From Desulfobacteraceae bacterium (GTDB taxonomy: Bacteria > Desulfobacterota > Desulfobacteria > Desulfobacterales > JAABTS01): a stretch of DNA of 32,839 nucleotides. The notes under the pieces were generated by a model. It saw nothing but the letters and a program-made list of their open reading frames with translations. It ran no database searches and was not told where the DNA came from. The translations under genes and the position numbers were made by a program. Below, piece after piece: positions 9,972 to 20,156 of this stretch. Position 1 is the stretch's first letter, and every line of letters begins with the position of its first letter. The DNA lies in NCBI GenBank assembly GCA_011389735.1, contig JAABTS010000058.1:1-32839 (forward strand), written 5' to 3'.

Positions 9972-10396
9972 TACACAGCCCTCCCCAATATTTTCTTTCC
10001 GATGTCTTTAGAGATATTATCAACTTCTTTCAGTAAGGCCGCTCTCACCTCTTCTCTTTTATCGGCAAGCTGCTGTTTGAATTCCCTCAGATCCGCCTGA
10101 GCCCTTTCATTTATTCCCTTGATAATTTCTTTTTCCTGGCTTTCTCCGGCTTCAATCAACTTATCTCTTTGTGTAACGCCTCTTTGCCTGGCTTCCTTAA
10201 TCCCTTCCGAAAAAGATTCCCCCTTGTCCTTCGCTTCTTTTACAGCATTTTCGACATCTCTTTCGAGACCTTCGAATTTCTCTTTTCTCTGAAGCAGGAC
10301 GTTTCTGATAGGCCTGTACAGAATCGCATTCAGGACAAAAATCAGAATCAAAAAATTTACAATTTGAACGACGAGCGAAATGTTAATGTCAAGCAT
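9971..10396 (-). CDS. ATP synthase b' subunit (second stator b-type chain)
   Basis: A 141-residue b-type protein with one N-terminal membrane helix (about residues 7-25) followed by a long charged coiled coil. It is shorter than the neighbouring b and has no signal-like extension. Paired b and b' genes imply a heterodimeric stator, as in several Desulfobacterota and phototrophs. It is the first gene of this operon and its ATG is preceded by GGAGGT. The a and c subunit genes, which would normally precede b, are not in this window. Confidence 0.92.
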   Translation of the reverse strand: MLDINISLVVQIVNFLILIFVLNAILYRPIRNVLLQRKEKFEGLERDVENAVKEAKDKGESFSEGIKEARQRGVTQRDKLIEAGESQEKEIIKGINERAQADLREFKQQLADKREEVRAALLKEVDNISKDIGKKILGRAV

Positions 10397-10470
10397 ACAA
10401 TGACCTCCACTATCCTCAGATCCTAATTAAAAACACTTGGAACGGCGCACTCGATAAAAATTGTGCAGCT

Positions 10471-10498
10471 TTTATCATCAGCATAACCCTTTTGTCAA
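10471..10498 (-). promoter_or_regulatory. Probable promoter of the ATP synthase operon
   Basis: A perfect -35 box TTGACA (10493-10498) faces a less perfect -10 box, GATAAA (10471-10476, 16-base spacer); the overlapping TAAAAG with an 18-base spacer is an alternative. It lies about 75 bases upstream of the b' start. The rest of the 247-base gap between rodA and the b' gene shows no gene and no clear terminator for rodA. Confidence 0.55.
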
Positions 10499-10643
10499 AG
10501 GTTTTTTGAATTATTTCTATTTTTTCCTTTGCATTTTATCGAAACATTCTGATATATGTAATCTCTTATGTTAATTACCACCTTATCGAATATTCAATTT
10601 CAGCCTATCATCCTCTCTCTATCAATTGAAAAAACCAACCATG

Positions 10644-11747
10644 CTAATCGATAATAAACCGCCTCATGCCGACATTAAGCAAAATTCCGACACACACCAT
10701 CATCGTTATCAATGAAGATCCTCCATAACTGATAAACGGCAAAGTAACTCCCACAACAGGCATCAATCCCATCACCATGCCGATATTAATGAAGATCTGC
10801 CAGAATATCATCGCCGTAACGCCCACCGATAGAATCACGCCAAAGGAATCTTTGCATTTATAAGCGATATTCAGGCCCCGGATAATGATGACCATGAAAA
10901 CGCCAATCAGCAGCAGAGAACCGATAAACCCCCATTCCTCAGCAAAAACTGAAAAAATGAAATCAGTATGCTGTTCCGGCAAAAACGACAGAATGTTCTG
11001 AGACCCTTCCAGAAACCCTTTGCCTGTTAACATGCCGGAACCAATGGCGATCTTGGATTGAATGATATGATACCCCGCTCCCAAAGGATCGAGATCCGGA
11101 TTTAAAAAGGTCTTGATTCTTAACTTCTGATAGTCTTTGAGGAAAAACCATAGTATCAATCCGGCTAAAGCGCTAAAACCGCTGATTACAATGAGCGATC
11201 CTTTTTCAATTTTCACGAAAACGGTTATAGACGCGGCTATCAGCAATACTATCATGGCTGTCCCAAGGTCGGGCTGTCGTACGATCAAAAAAAACGGGAT
11301 GGCTGTGTAAATCAACGGTTGGATAAGCTCTCTTACTGAGAATCCTTCCGATTTAACCATTTTGGAATAATAGCTGGACAACATGACAATAATGGTCAGC
11401 TTGGTGAGTTCCGAGGGCTGGATTGATATAGGCCCCAGAACCAGCCACCTTTGAGATCCGCCCGCCACTTTCCCATACACCAGAACGCATATCAGAAGGA
11501 AAACGCCGGCTACGTAAATCAGATTCGCCCACCTGTCCAATTCTTTGTAATCGAAACAAATCATTGCCATCATTACCATGAAACCAATCCCACACCAAAT
11601 TGCCTGTTTAACCACAAGACCGGTGTCCGGATTTTTTTCTCCAGCCGCAACAGCGCTGTAAAGTGTGACAACACCGACAACACAGAGCAGAAGAACCAGA
11701 GCGAACAGCCCCCAATCAAAATTTTCAATCAGTCTTCTATCTATCAT
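10644..11747 (-). CDS. rodA: Peptidoglycan glycosyltransferase RodA
   Basis: SEDS-family polymerase that makes the glycan strands of the lateral wall together with PBP2. The 367-residue polytopic protein has about ten hydrophobic segments and the SEDS signature PEQHTDFIF at 257-265. Asp262 corresponds to the functionally essential aspartate of RodA. The VRQPDLGTA motif (157-165) and the C-terminal MPVVGVTLPFISYGGSS region also fit. It follows mrdA after a 153-base gap in which I see no gene. The ATG has only a poor ribosome binding site. Confidence 0.95.
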   Translation of the reverse strand: MIDRRLIENFDWGLFALVLLLCVVGVVTLYSAVAAGEKNPDTGLVVKQAIWCGIGFMVMMAMICFDYKELDRWANLIYVAGVFLLICVLVYGKVAGGSQRWLVLGPISIQPSELTKLTIIVMLSSYYSKMVKSEGFSVRELIQPLIYTAIPFFLIVRQPDLGTAMIVLLIAASITVFVKIEKGSLIVISGFSALAGLILWFFLKDYQKLRIKTFLNPDLDPLGAGYHIIQSKIAIGSGMLTGKGFLEGSQNILSFLPEQHTDFIFSVFAEEWGFIGSLLLIGVFMVIIIRGLNIAYKCKDSFGVILSVGVTAMIFWQIFINIGMVMGLMPVVGVTLPFISYGGSSLITMMVCVGILLNVGMRRFIID

Positions 11748-11900
11748 TTATAATTCGTACAGGTTTTTCAACAATTTAATTTCACAAAACGACGGTCCGG
11801 AATAACACAGTGAACACAACCCTGGCAGGCTACGCGGCGAACTCAAATTTCCGGATGACTATATCAACATTCAAGAGAGTTCTCGAAAAGAATATCGGAG

Positions 11901-13724
11901 TTATCTTTTCAGATAGCATTTTAAAAGTTCTCTTGCAATCGGGGCCGCTGATCCGGAACCGGATTCCCCATGCTCGACAATAACGGAACAGGCAATTTTT
12001 TTTCCTTCATTTTCCGCCCAGGCGACGAACCATGCATGCGGTTTGAAATGATCAGGCAGTTCTTTATCCGAATCCTTTTCCCCCGTTTTCCGACCGACTA
12101 CTTGCGCCGTGCCTGTTTTTCCGTATACGTCAAGACCTTCTATCCTGGCGCGCCTAGCTGTACCGGAGGGTCCATTAATGACCTCCCACAATCCCGATTT
12201 TACAATTTCCAGGTTTTCCTTTTTAAAGGGAAATTTTCGAATCTCCTTCTGCTTCAAATCGTCAGGCAACGGACGTATTTTATGTGATGCGGTTTCGATT
12301 TTCTTGAGAATAACCGGTTCAAACATTCGTCCGCCGTTAGCGACTGTAGCAACGAGTACGGCCATTTGTATAGGAGTCGTCAGGTTATATCCCTGGCCGA
12401 TCGCTACAGGCAAGGTTTCCCCTTTGTGCCAGGGAGTTCCGAATCTTAACCTTTTCCATCTTTCAGTAGGGATGACGCCCGATTCTTCCCGTCCCATACG
12501 GATTCCAGTCGGTGATCCAAGGCCGCATATTTTTGCATAATCAGCTAATTTATCGACCCCTATGCGCATTCCCACATGATAAAAAAATACATCGCATGAT
12601 TCCGCCAGGGCCGCCTTCAAATCGACAGATCCGTGCCCCGTCCTTTTCCAACACCTGAAAGCCCTGTCGCCATATCTTAAAAAACCGGGGCAATAAAAGG
12701 TAGTATCTTTATCGATCACACCCTCTTCGAGACCGGCGATCGCGGTTACAATCTTATAAGTCGAGGCCGGGGGGTACTGCCCCCGAATGGCCTTGTTTTC
12801 CATCGGCCTGTTTGGATTGAGCAACAGCTCATTCCATTCTCTGTTCGAAATTCCCCCGATAAACGAATTCGGATTGAAAGACGGGGTGCTGACCATTGCG
12901 AGGATATGGCCGTTAAGCGCATCTATAACGACAGCAGCCCCGGATAGGCCGCTCATTAATTCCATCCCCCTTGCCTGCGTTCGATGATCGATGGTCAAAA
13001 ACACATTGTCGCCGGGCTGCGCTTCGACGACTTGCAAATTTCTCATGATCTGACCTTTGACATTGACTTCAACGAGCCTGCCCCCGCGCTCGCCTCTTAA
13101 AAATCGATCATATTCTTTTTCAATCCCAATCTTACCTACATGATCGCCCGGCCGGCAATCAGGATAATCTCCGCTATGGAGTTCGGTATTATTGATTTCT
13201 CCTAAATATCCCAGAAAATGGGCTCCGCAATCCCCGAAAATATAATTCCGTCTGGATTGTACATCTATCGCCACTCCCGGCAAGTCAAATTTGTGAGTCT
13301 CGACTACAGCAAGCATTTTCCTGCCGATATCTTTCTTGAGGATAATGGGATTATACGCCAGATCCTTGTTGCTTTCGATGATATTTATAATGTTGTCATA
13401 GGCAAGGTTCAGGTAATCTGAAAGCTTTTTTATGGTATTTTTAACAGGTTTGGCGTCCTTCAATGTTATGCTGAGATTAAAGGACGGCCGGTTATTGACC
13501 AGAGGCAGGCCGTTTCGATCAAAAATAACCCCTCGCTGGGGTTCGATACTGTGCTTTCTGATTTTCTGGTTATCAGAACTCGACCGGTATTTCTCACCTT
13601 CCAACACCTGTAGATAAAACAATCTCAGGCCCAGCACGGCAAAAGCTGCGATCACGATACAAACAACGCTTACAACCCGTTGCTTGTACCATTCAGTATC
13701 TGTATTTTTTAAATATTTGTGCAA
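11901..13724 (-). CDS. mrdA: Penicillin-binding protein 2 (elongasome transpeptidase)
   Basis: Class B PBP that cross-links lateral-wall peptidoglycan with RodA. The 607-residue protein has one N-terminal membrane segment (about 18-40). A dimerisation domain with EPQRGVIFDRNG at about 61-72 follows. The transpeptidase domain has STYK at 321-324 (Ser321 nucleophile), SCD at 376-378 and KTGT at 536-539. All active-site motifs are intact and the length is typical. It lies 12 bases after mreD and is followed by rodA, the canonical mre-mrd order. Confidence 0.96.
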   Translation of the reverse strand: MHKYLKNTDTEWYKQRVVSVVCIVIAAFAVLGLRLFYLQVLEGEKYRSSSDNQKIRKHSIEPQRGVIFDRNGLPLVNNRPSFNLSITLKDAKPVKNTIKKLSDYLNLAYDNIINIIESNKDLAYNPIILKKDIGRKMLAVVETHKFDLPGVAIDVQSRRNYIFGDCGAHFLGYLGEINNTELHSGDYPDCRPGDHVGKIGIEKEYDRFLRGERGGRLVEVNVKGQIMRNLQVVEAQPGDNVFLTIDHRTQARGMELMSGLSGAAVVIDALNGHILAMVSTPSFNPNSFIGGISNREWNELLLNPNRPMENKAIRGQYPPASTYKIVTAIAGLEEGVIDKDTTFYCPGFLRYGDRAFRCWKRTGHGSVDLKAALAESCDVFFYHVGMRIGVDKLADYAKICGLGSPTGIRMGREESGVIPTERWKRLRFGTPWHKGETLPVAIGQGYNLTTPIQMAVLVATVANGGRMFEPVILKKIETASHKIRPLPDDLKQKEIRKFPFKKENLEIVKSGLWEVINGPSGTARRARIEGLDVYGKTGTAQVVGRKTGEKDSDKELPDHFKPHAWFVAWAENEGKKIACSVIVEHGESGSGSAAPIARELLKCYLKR

Positions 13725-13736
13725 TTTTTGATTGAA

Positions 13737-14261
13737 TTATCCTTCGGCGCTTTTTTCTGCAAAAAAACCGGAAGTGATATAATCCCATTTATCCTGAAGC
13801 GAATGAAGGCCGATAATGATAAACGGCCCTGTACAAATGGCCCATAAAATTTGATCCGGAGCGGTATTCAAAATTTTAAAGAATATTCCCGCATGATCTC
13901 CCGATAAGTAAACTGCGAACCAATGAAAAAGGTTTTCCAGAACCACCCCAAAGGCTACAATCAGAGCGATTAACAATTTATTGGCGATATTCAAAAAAGA
14001 GGCGACCCATATTACGCAAACATAAAATACAAAATAAGCCGATAGATACAGGCCGGCCGGGGCCCCTGAAAGATTATCCATCACAACGCCTAAAAACAGC
14101 AATGCAATAATAGCCTCACGAGTCGTTCTAAAGATACATAAATATAGAAGCAAGGGAATCAGCAGATCATATAATCCGCTGAGTATAGGCAATAAGGGGA
14201 GAACCGAAGTTTGAAAAACGATCAGAAACAAACAGGCGATAAAATAAAACATCCACCTCAT
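13737..14261 (-). CDS. mreD: Rod shape-determining membrane protein MreD
   Basis: A 174-residue, very hydrophobic protein with about five to six membrane spans, of normal MreD length, holding the elongasome together in the inner membrane. The family is poorly conserved in sequence, so the identification rests on size, hydrophobicity and the position between mreC and mrdA. Its ATG overlaps the mreC stop codon by four bases (ATGA), which suggests coupled translation. Confidence 0.9.
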   Translation of the reverse strand: MRWMFYFIACLFLIVFQTSVLPLLPILSGLYDLLIPLLLYLCIFRTTREAIIALLFLGVVMDNLSGAPAGLYLSAYFVFYVCVIWVASFLNIANKLLIALIVAFGVVLENLFHWFAVYLSGDHAGIFFKILNTAPDQILWAICTGPFIIIGLHSLQDKWDYITSGFFAEKSAEG

Positions 14262-15109
14262 TGCGCGTCTTCGGTTTCCTCAATTGAGTTCATATGTTCA
14301 GGTGGGTTCAATACGATAAGAACCTCTTCAAGCTTGTTGAAATTCACGAAGGGAATCACCGTCACGTCACTGAAAAAACCTGATATATGATGTTCCACCT
14401 CCGATACTTCTCCGATTCGAAGCCCTTTGGGGAAAATGCCGTCGAGTCCGGATGAAATAATGACATCGCCTTTATGGATATCGTATTTGGGAAGAAAATA
14501 TTTCATCCGGCACAATCCATCGGATTTACCGGAAACGACGCCGGGGGCTCTTGTTCTTTGTATCAAACCGTCTATGGAGCAATTACGGTCAATGATCAAC
14601 AACGCTTTGGAATATTTATAGGACACGTCCATTATTATCCCCACGACGCCCTCATGCATAATGACCGGAAGCCCTTTTCTTAATCCGTCGGACCGTCCTT
14701 TATCCAATACGATGCTTTCATACCATTGTGAAGGGTCTTTCCCGATAACCTCGGCGGCGCGGAATTTTAATTTTTTTCGTTGCTCAAGATGCAGAAGTTT
14801 TCTTAATCTGGTGTTGGAAAGTTCCGCCTCAAGACATTGGTGATTCATTTTCTGAGATATGTCAAGAGCGGTTTTGAGCTTTTCGTTGGCGTCCGACGTC
14901 GAAACAAGAAAAAAATAACGATACCAGATCTGTTTGAAAAAATTCAAAGAGTTTGTAGCTGATTTCTGAAACGGTCCAAAAATGAATAGGCCGACGTTTT
15001 TCGTTCCCATGGATGTATAACCGCGCCGGCTCGTGACGGCAAGGGTGATGATTAATATTGCGATTGCAATAATAATCGCCACAGCGAACACCGTTCTTTT
15101 TGAAAACAT
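14258..15109 (-). CDS. mreC: Rod shape-determining protein MreC
   Basis: Periplasmic scaffold of the elongasome. The 283-residue protein has an N-terminal membrane anchor (about 7-26) and a coiled-coil segment (about 70-115). Two beta domains follow, with the typical sequences SDGLRKGLPVI and GDVIISSGLDGIFPKGLRIG (about 220-240). Length fits the family. It starts seven bases after the mreB stop and overlaps mreD. Confidence 0.95.
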   Translation of the reverse strand: MFSKRTVFAVAIIIAIAILIITLAVTSRRGYTSMGTKNVGLFIFGPFQKSATNSLNFFKQIWYRYFFLVSTSDANEKLKTALDISQKMNHQCLEAELSNTRLRKLLHLEQRKKLKFRAAEVIGKDPSQWYESIVLDKGRSDGLRKGLPVIMHEGVVGIIMDVSYKYSKALLIIDRNCSIDGLIQRTRAPGVVSGKSDGLCRMKYFLPKYDIHKGDVIISSGLDGIFPKGLRIGEVSEVEHHISGFFSDVTVIPFVNFNKLEEVLIVLNPPEHMNSIEETEDAQ

Positions 15110-15116
15110 TCTTTTC

Positions 15117-16163
<1,047 letters not shown>

Positions 16164-16219
16164 TCAACTTCCTCCCAGTAGCACTCAAAATCAGTTGATT
16201 CATTCACAAAATCCTGTAA

Positions 16220-16248
16220 TAGTTATCAGAGTTCCCACGCCTTTTCAA
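16220..16248 (-). promoter_or_regulatory. Possible mreB promoter
   Basis: TTGAAA (16243-16248) and TAACTA (16220-16225) are 17 bases apart, placing a transcription start about 55 bases ahead of the mreB ATG. The -10 box is imperfect, so the call is moderate. Confidence 0.45.
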
Positions 16249-16525
16249 GGATAAAAAAATCTGTTTGTCGTTTCCGCTTTTTTGGGCCGCTCTTCGATGT
16301 AATCTCCTTCAAATCGTTTATAGCCTTTCAGTCGTTAAATTTCAGAATGTTATCGGTTGGAGACATACAACTTATCAGTATTTTCTCCTGCCTATAGGCT
16401 TCTGAAATATATAATATCTGAAAGCCCATGCCGCCATATTGGGTTAATATCATGAAAATAATCAATGGGGTGGATTTGGTATTCGTGAAAAGGATATTCC
16501 TACTTCCAAATTAATTTTCCGGTGA

Positions 16526-16633
16526 ATAGTCTTCCAGAAGTAGATTTCACTGCGTTGTCGGCCTGAGATATACGAATCGTATCATCCCGGGGCCGCCGCC
16601 TTGTGGAATTTAGTTTCTCAGAAGCGATATAAA
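16526..16633. repeat. Dispersed nested-palindrome repeat, copy B
   Basis: About 108 bases homologous to 4262-4373. Its outer arms, 16531-16554 and 16597-16624, are imperfect inverted copies of each other. The centre has ATACG (16570-16574) and CGTAT (16578-16582) around a three-base loop. The same plus-strand orientation occurs in both copies. There is no transposase nearby, so a MITE-like or REP-like non-autonomous element is the best description. Confidence 0.7.
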
Positions 16634-16662
16634 CATAAAATCTGAAAACCAATATGGCCGAT

Positions 16663-17730
16663 TCACATTATTGATTCCATTACGCAATCATGAATTCGCG
16701 GCCGGAATCTTTTAATTTTTTCATTTTTCCGAGTCGGATGAATACGATTGGTCAAGAGGACCACAATAGTTCTTTGATCTAAATCGACCCAGAACGATAC
16801 ACCGGTAAACCCAAGGTGACCAATACTCCTTTTGCCGAAATATTTTCCACTGCTGGAATTTATATTTGAAGGCGAATCAAATCCGAGCCCCCGCCCGAAG
16901 AAAGGGCGAGGAGATAGAAAGGTAGATACCAATGGATGGAGAGACAAACAGGTTTCACAGTTCTTCCAATAAGCTGAGACCAAAAGCGTCAGAAGGTCAC
17001 ATACCGCCCGGGCGCTTCCGAAAAGCCCTGCGTGTCCTTCGACGCCGCCCAAAGCATAGGCGTTTTCATCATGGACAACACCTTGAAGAAGCTGCTTTCT
17101 CCAAACGCAATATTCCGTAGCGGCGGTTCCGGATTCGGATTGTAGCGGCCGGTATCCGGGAAACATAAGACCGTCAATCCCCAACGGCCTGTAGATGTCC
17201 TCGGCCGCTAAAACGTCCAGGGATTTCCCGGAGATCGACTCAATAACCCATCGTAAAACCATAAACCCTACATCGCTGTAGAGAACCTCTTTTCCGACAG
17301 CGGCTACAAGCGGCTCCTCGACCAGCAGCATCCGAAGAGCGGATGTTCTTCTGCTTTTATCAATCTTTTCCAGCGAATAGTAATATGGACGATAGGCGGG
17401 AAAACCTGATACATGCAATAACAAATGTTCAATCGAAATATCGGCTTTCGCAGTTTCAATAAATTCCGGAATAACTTCCCCCAGTCTGGTTTTCAAGTGC
17501 AGTTCGGACCTTGAAATCAGACGCATCACAGCCAACGTGGTCGCCAGGGGTTTGGTCAGAGACGCCAAATCGAACATGGTCTCTCTTTGCATTTTTTTCC
17601 CCGCCGTTATATTGGCCAAACCGTAAGCTTCGAAAAAGAGAACGCCGTCACGTCGCTTCACCAGCAGAACTCCTCCAGGAAACACGCCTTCTTCGACGGC
17701 CGCCCGCATCAAATTATCGACGTTCTTCAT
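16663..17730 (-). CDS. Serine hydrolase of the beta-lactamase / DD-peptidase fold
   Basis: Likely hydrolyses or rearranges a peptide, amide or ester bond through an active-site serine; the substrate is not evident. In the numbering from an upstream TTG at 17736, SLTK (59-62) is the SxxK nucleophile motif, YSD (153-155) the Tyr motif and HLGFTG (307-312) replaces KTG, as in class C-like esterases. I see no signal peptide, so it is probably cytoplasmic. I prefer the ATG at 17730 (355 residues), which lies inside the end of the preceding gene; an ATG at 17709 is also possible. Its overlap with an LD-carboxypeptidase suggests a role in muropeptide recycling, which is inference. Confidence 0.85.
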   Translation of the reverse strand: MKNVDNLMRAAVEEGVFPGGVLLVKRRDGVLFFEAYGLANITAGKKMQRETMFDLASLTKPLATTLAVMRLISRSELHLKTRLGEVIPEFIETAKADISIEHLLLHVSGFPAYRPYYYSLEKIDKSRRTSALRMLLVEEPLVAAVGKEVLYSDVGFMVLRWVIESISGKSLDVLAAEDIYRPLGIDGLMFPGYRPLQSESGTAATEYCVWRKQLLQGVVHDENAYALGGVEGHAGLFGSARAVCDLLTLLVSAYWKNCETCLSLHPLVSTFLSPRPFFGRGLGFDSPSNINSSSGKYFGKRSIGHLGFTGVSFWVDLDQRTIVVLLTNRIHPTRKNEKIKRFRPRIHDCVMESIM

Positions 17731-18727
17731 TATCAAGGGGCGCGACGTTCAAATCCTTCAAATCACGAATTTTGAAAGTCAACGTTTTTTTTTCAGTGTC
17801 CAAAACCGCTTCCGATCCGACAGGAAATACGGTGTTGAATCGGCCATGCCCTATTTTTAATCCGAATAAAACCGGAAAGTCATAATTTTTGAACACCGAC
17901 CGGACAATCCGATACAATTCATCCGCTCCGCAACAATCGGTAAATTCCCCCAGCGCCAATCCGGATAGGTTTTCACAGCATCCCGCAAATTTTAAGTGAT
18001 TCAACATTCGGTCGATTTTATAGGGGGGTTCGTTCACATCTTCCAGAATCAAAATTCGGTTTTTGAAAAGCGGTTGATAAGGGGTTCCCAGCAGATGGCA
18101 CAGGGTGGCGAGATTACCGCCGACGGTTTCTCCACCGGCGACGCCGTCGTTAAAAGCCAATCCGTTTTCAGATCTCAATTCGATATCCGAAACCATCCGG
18201 AGCGCGGATATACAAAAATCGACATCGGCCGGCTCCGTATCCGGAAACGAATTGATCACGGGGCCGTGGAATGTCACAATCCCGCAGTGCGTAGAAAAGA
18301 CGTTCAACAGGACTGTAATATCGCTGAATCCTAAAAAAATTTTCGGGTTCGCCTGGATTAAATCTAAATTCAAATAGGGTAAAATTCTAATCGACCCATA
18401 CCCTCCCCTCGCACAAAACACAGCCTTGATCGACGGATCTTCAAAAAGATCTTGAATGTGTCCGGCGCGCCGTTTGTCCGAACCCGCGAAATATCCGTTT
18501 CTATAAAACACGTCGGCGGGAATGAACACCCGGAAACCTTTTTTTTCAAGATACGCAACCCCTTCTCTCAGTCTTTTGGCGTCAAAAAAGGCCGAGGGAG
18601 CCGCGATCCCGATCTTATCTCCGGGATTCAATCCCGCCGGAATAATAGGATTTCTATCTATGACGGCAGCTTTTTCAGGTATCGTTTTTTGCTCTGAAAA
18701 GGCTATTTCAATTCGCCTGCGCAACAA
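17714..18727 (-). CDS. ldcA: LD-carboxypeptidase (LdcA/MccF family, S66)
   Basis: Probably removes the terminal D-Ala from cytoplasmic tetrapeptides during peptidoglycan recycling. The 337-residue protein has the ARGGYGS segment (106-112), a GFSD nucleophile elbow with Ser135, acidic LEDVNE (228-233) and His294 in KIGHG, consistent with the family's Ser-Glu-His triad. The start is uncertain: tandem TTG codons at 18722-18727 overlap the end of yraN by 20 bases, and the N-terminal 30 residues are not typical of the family. Its end overlaps the serine hydrolase gene. MccF-like immunity enzymes have the same fold, but the context favours recycling. Confidence 0.88.
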   Translation of the reverse strand: MLRRRIEIAFSEQKTIPEKAAVIDRNPIIPAGLNPGDKIGIAAPSAFFDAKRLREGVAYLEKKGFRVFIPADVFYRNGYFAGSDKRRAGHIQDLFEDPSIKAVFCARGGYGSIRILPYLNLDLIQANPKIFLGFSDITVLLNVFSTHCGIVTFHGPVINSFPDTEPADVDFCISALRMVSDIELRSENGLAFNDGVAGGETVGGNLATLCHLLGTPYQPLFKNRILILEDVNEPPYKIDRMLNHLKFAGCCENLSGLALGEFTDCCGADELYRIVRSVFKNYDFPVLFGLKIGHGRFNTVFPVGSEAVLDTEKKTLTFKIRDLKDLNVAPLDNEERR

Positions 18728-19088
18728 ATTGAAAAGCGTTTACGACATGCTCTATTTCAGCCGGTTCGTTTGGCGCCTGCTTCACCGAAACGACATCGAA
18801 GCGGGATCTTTGATTCCGAGTCCGGTTCTGTTTAAGATATTGGGATGCGATCATCGAAATCTTTTTCTGCTTCCGATAGTCCACTGCGGACTTGGGACTG
18901 CCGTACGCAGACGAACTTCGGGCCTTCACTTCTATGAAAACGACTGTCGTGTTTTCTTTTGCGATAATATCGATTTCTCCGATCTTTGTGCGGTAATTTC
19001 GTTCCAATATGGTAAACCCTTTCTGTTTCAGATAGGTTTCCGCCAGGTCCTCGCCTGTTTTTCCGAATTTTTGTCGTCTGTTCAGCAT
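18708..19088 (-). CDS. yraN: UPF0102 / YraN family nuclease-fold protein
   Basis: A 126-residue protein of the restriction-endonuclease-like superfamily. It shows GKTGEDLAETYLKQKGF near the start and the conserved core GEIDIIA (about 37-43) and VFIEVKARSS (about 50-59), which carry the acidic and lysine residues of a PD-(D/E)xK site. The molecular role of the family is not firmly established. It is next to rnhB by three bases, a very common pairing. Length is standard. Confidence 0.95.
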   Translation of the reverse strand: MLNRRQKFGKTGEDLAETYLKQKGFTILERNYRTKIGEIDIIAKENTTVVFIEVKARSSSAYGSPKSAVDYRKQKKISMIASQYLKQNRTRNQRSRFDVVSVKQAPNEPAEIEHVVNAFQFVAQAN

Positions 19089-19091
19089 TGA

Positions 19092-19718
19092 TTATAATGG
19101 ACGAACCGGTTCACATAATTCTCTTACGCCTTTAAAGGTGCGCCTGTGAATTAACGAAGGCCCGAATTCCTTAACGGCGGTTCGATGGCTCCGGGTCGGG
19201 TAGCCTTTATGCTTGTTAAATCCGAACTGTGGATATTCAATATGATAACGCTCCATTAAATTGTCACGGGAAACTTTCGCAACGATCGAGGCCGCCGCGA
19301 TGGAAATACTAAGGGCGTCGCCATGCGGAAGGGCTTTCTGATTCATCTTGTCCGGTATTTCAAATTTTCCGTCCACATATACAAAATCAGGTTTCGGACA
19401 AAGATTCCGAACGGCCAACCGCATACATAAAAGAGACGCTTTTAAAATATTGATTCGGTCTATTTCACGAGAATCTATTATACCAATTCCTATGGAAAGG
19501 GCGTGTTCATATATATTTTTATAAAGATCTTTTCGTTTCCTTGACGACAGTTTTTTCGAATCATCAATACTCGTATTTTCAAAACGGGCCGGAAGAATGA
19601 CAGCCGCAGCCACCACAGGCCCAGCCAAAGGGCCGCGCCCGGCTTCATCGACACCGGCGATAAATGAAAATCCGCTTCGCCTGGCTTCTTTTTCGTGGGC
19701 CCATAGATCTATTTCCAT
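19092..19718 (-). CDS. rnhB: Ribonuclease HII
   Basis: Removes ribonucleotides misincorporated in DNA and degrades RNA-DNA hybrids. The 208-residue protein has the catalytic start GVDEAGRGPLAGPVV at about residues 22-36 (Asp24, Glu25), FVYVDGKFEIP, and the AAASIVAKVSRD motif near 150. Length and motifs are typical. It lies 30 bases after rplS and three bases before yraN. Confidence 0.97.
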   Translation of the reverse strand: MEIDLWAHEKEARRSGFSFIAGVDEAGRGPLAGPVVAAAVILPARFENTSIDDSKKLSSRKRKDLYKNIYEHALSIGIGIIDSREIDRINILKASLLCMRLAVRNLCPKPDFVYVDGKFEIPDKMNQKALPHGDALSISIAAASIVAKVSRDNLMERYHIEYPQFGFNKHKGYPTRSHRTAVKEFGPSLIHRRTFKGVRELCEPVRPL

Positions 19719-19748
19719 ACTCAGCCTGCCCGATGTATCAATATGTTA

Positions 19749-20096
19749 TCAGGAAACCCGTCTTTCCTTAATTCTTGCAGCCTTGCCTCTAAGTTTGCGC
19801 AGATAATAAATTTTGGACCGCCTGACCTTCCCCCGGCTTACCAGTTCGATCTTGTCGATGATCGGCGAATGAAGCATGAACACTTTTTCAACCCCCACTC
19901 CATAAGAAACCTTGCGCACGGTAAACGACGCATTCGCCTTTCCATTCTTTTTACTGATCACCACTCCTTGAAAAACCTGGATTCGCTCTTTTTCGCCTTC
20001 AGTAATTTTAACATGTACTTTTACGGTGTCCCCGGCTAAAAAATCGGGCATGTCCATCCGCATCATTTCCTGATTCAAAGTATCGATTATCTCCAT
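19749..20096 (-). CDS. rplS: 50S ribosomal protein L19
   Basis: bL19 sits at the 30S-50S interface. The 115-residue protein shows the expected [26 protein letters not shown] pattern (about residues 18-50) and the basic RRSKIYYLR tail with [15 protein letters not shown] precedes the ATG. The leader between the preceding methyltransferase gene and rplS has alternative hairpins listed separately. Confidence 0.98.
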   Translation of the reverse strand: MEIIDTLNQEMMRMDMPDFLAGDTVKVHVKITEGEKERIQVFQGVVISKKNGKANASFTVRKVSYGVGVEKVFMLHSPIIDKIELVSRGKVRRSKIYYLRKLRGKAARIKERRVS

Positions 20097-20156
20097 CAGT
20101 ATTCCTCCGATAATATAATTTTACACGTTTTTAGGGTTTATTGGTTTTCAGAAATT

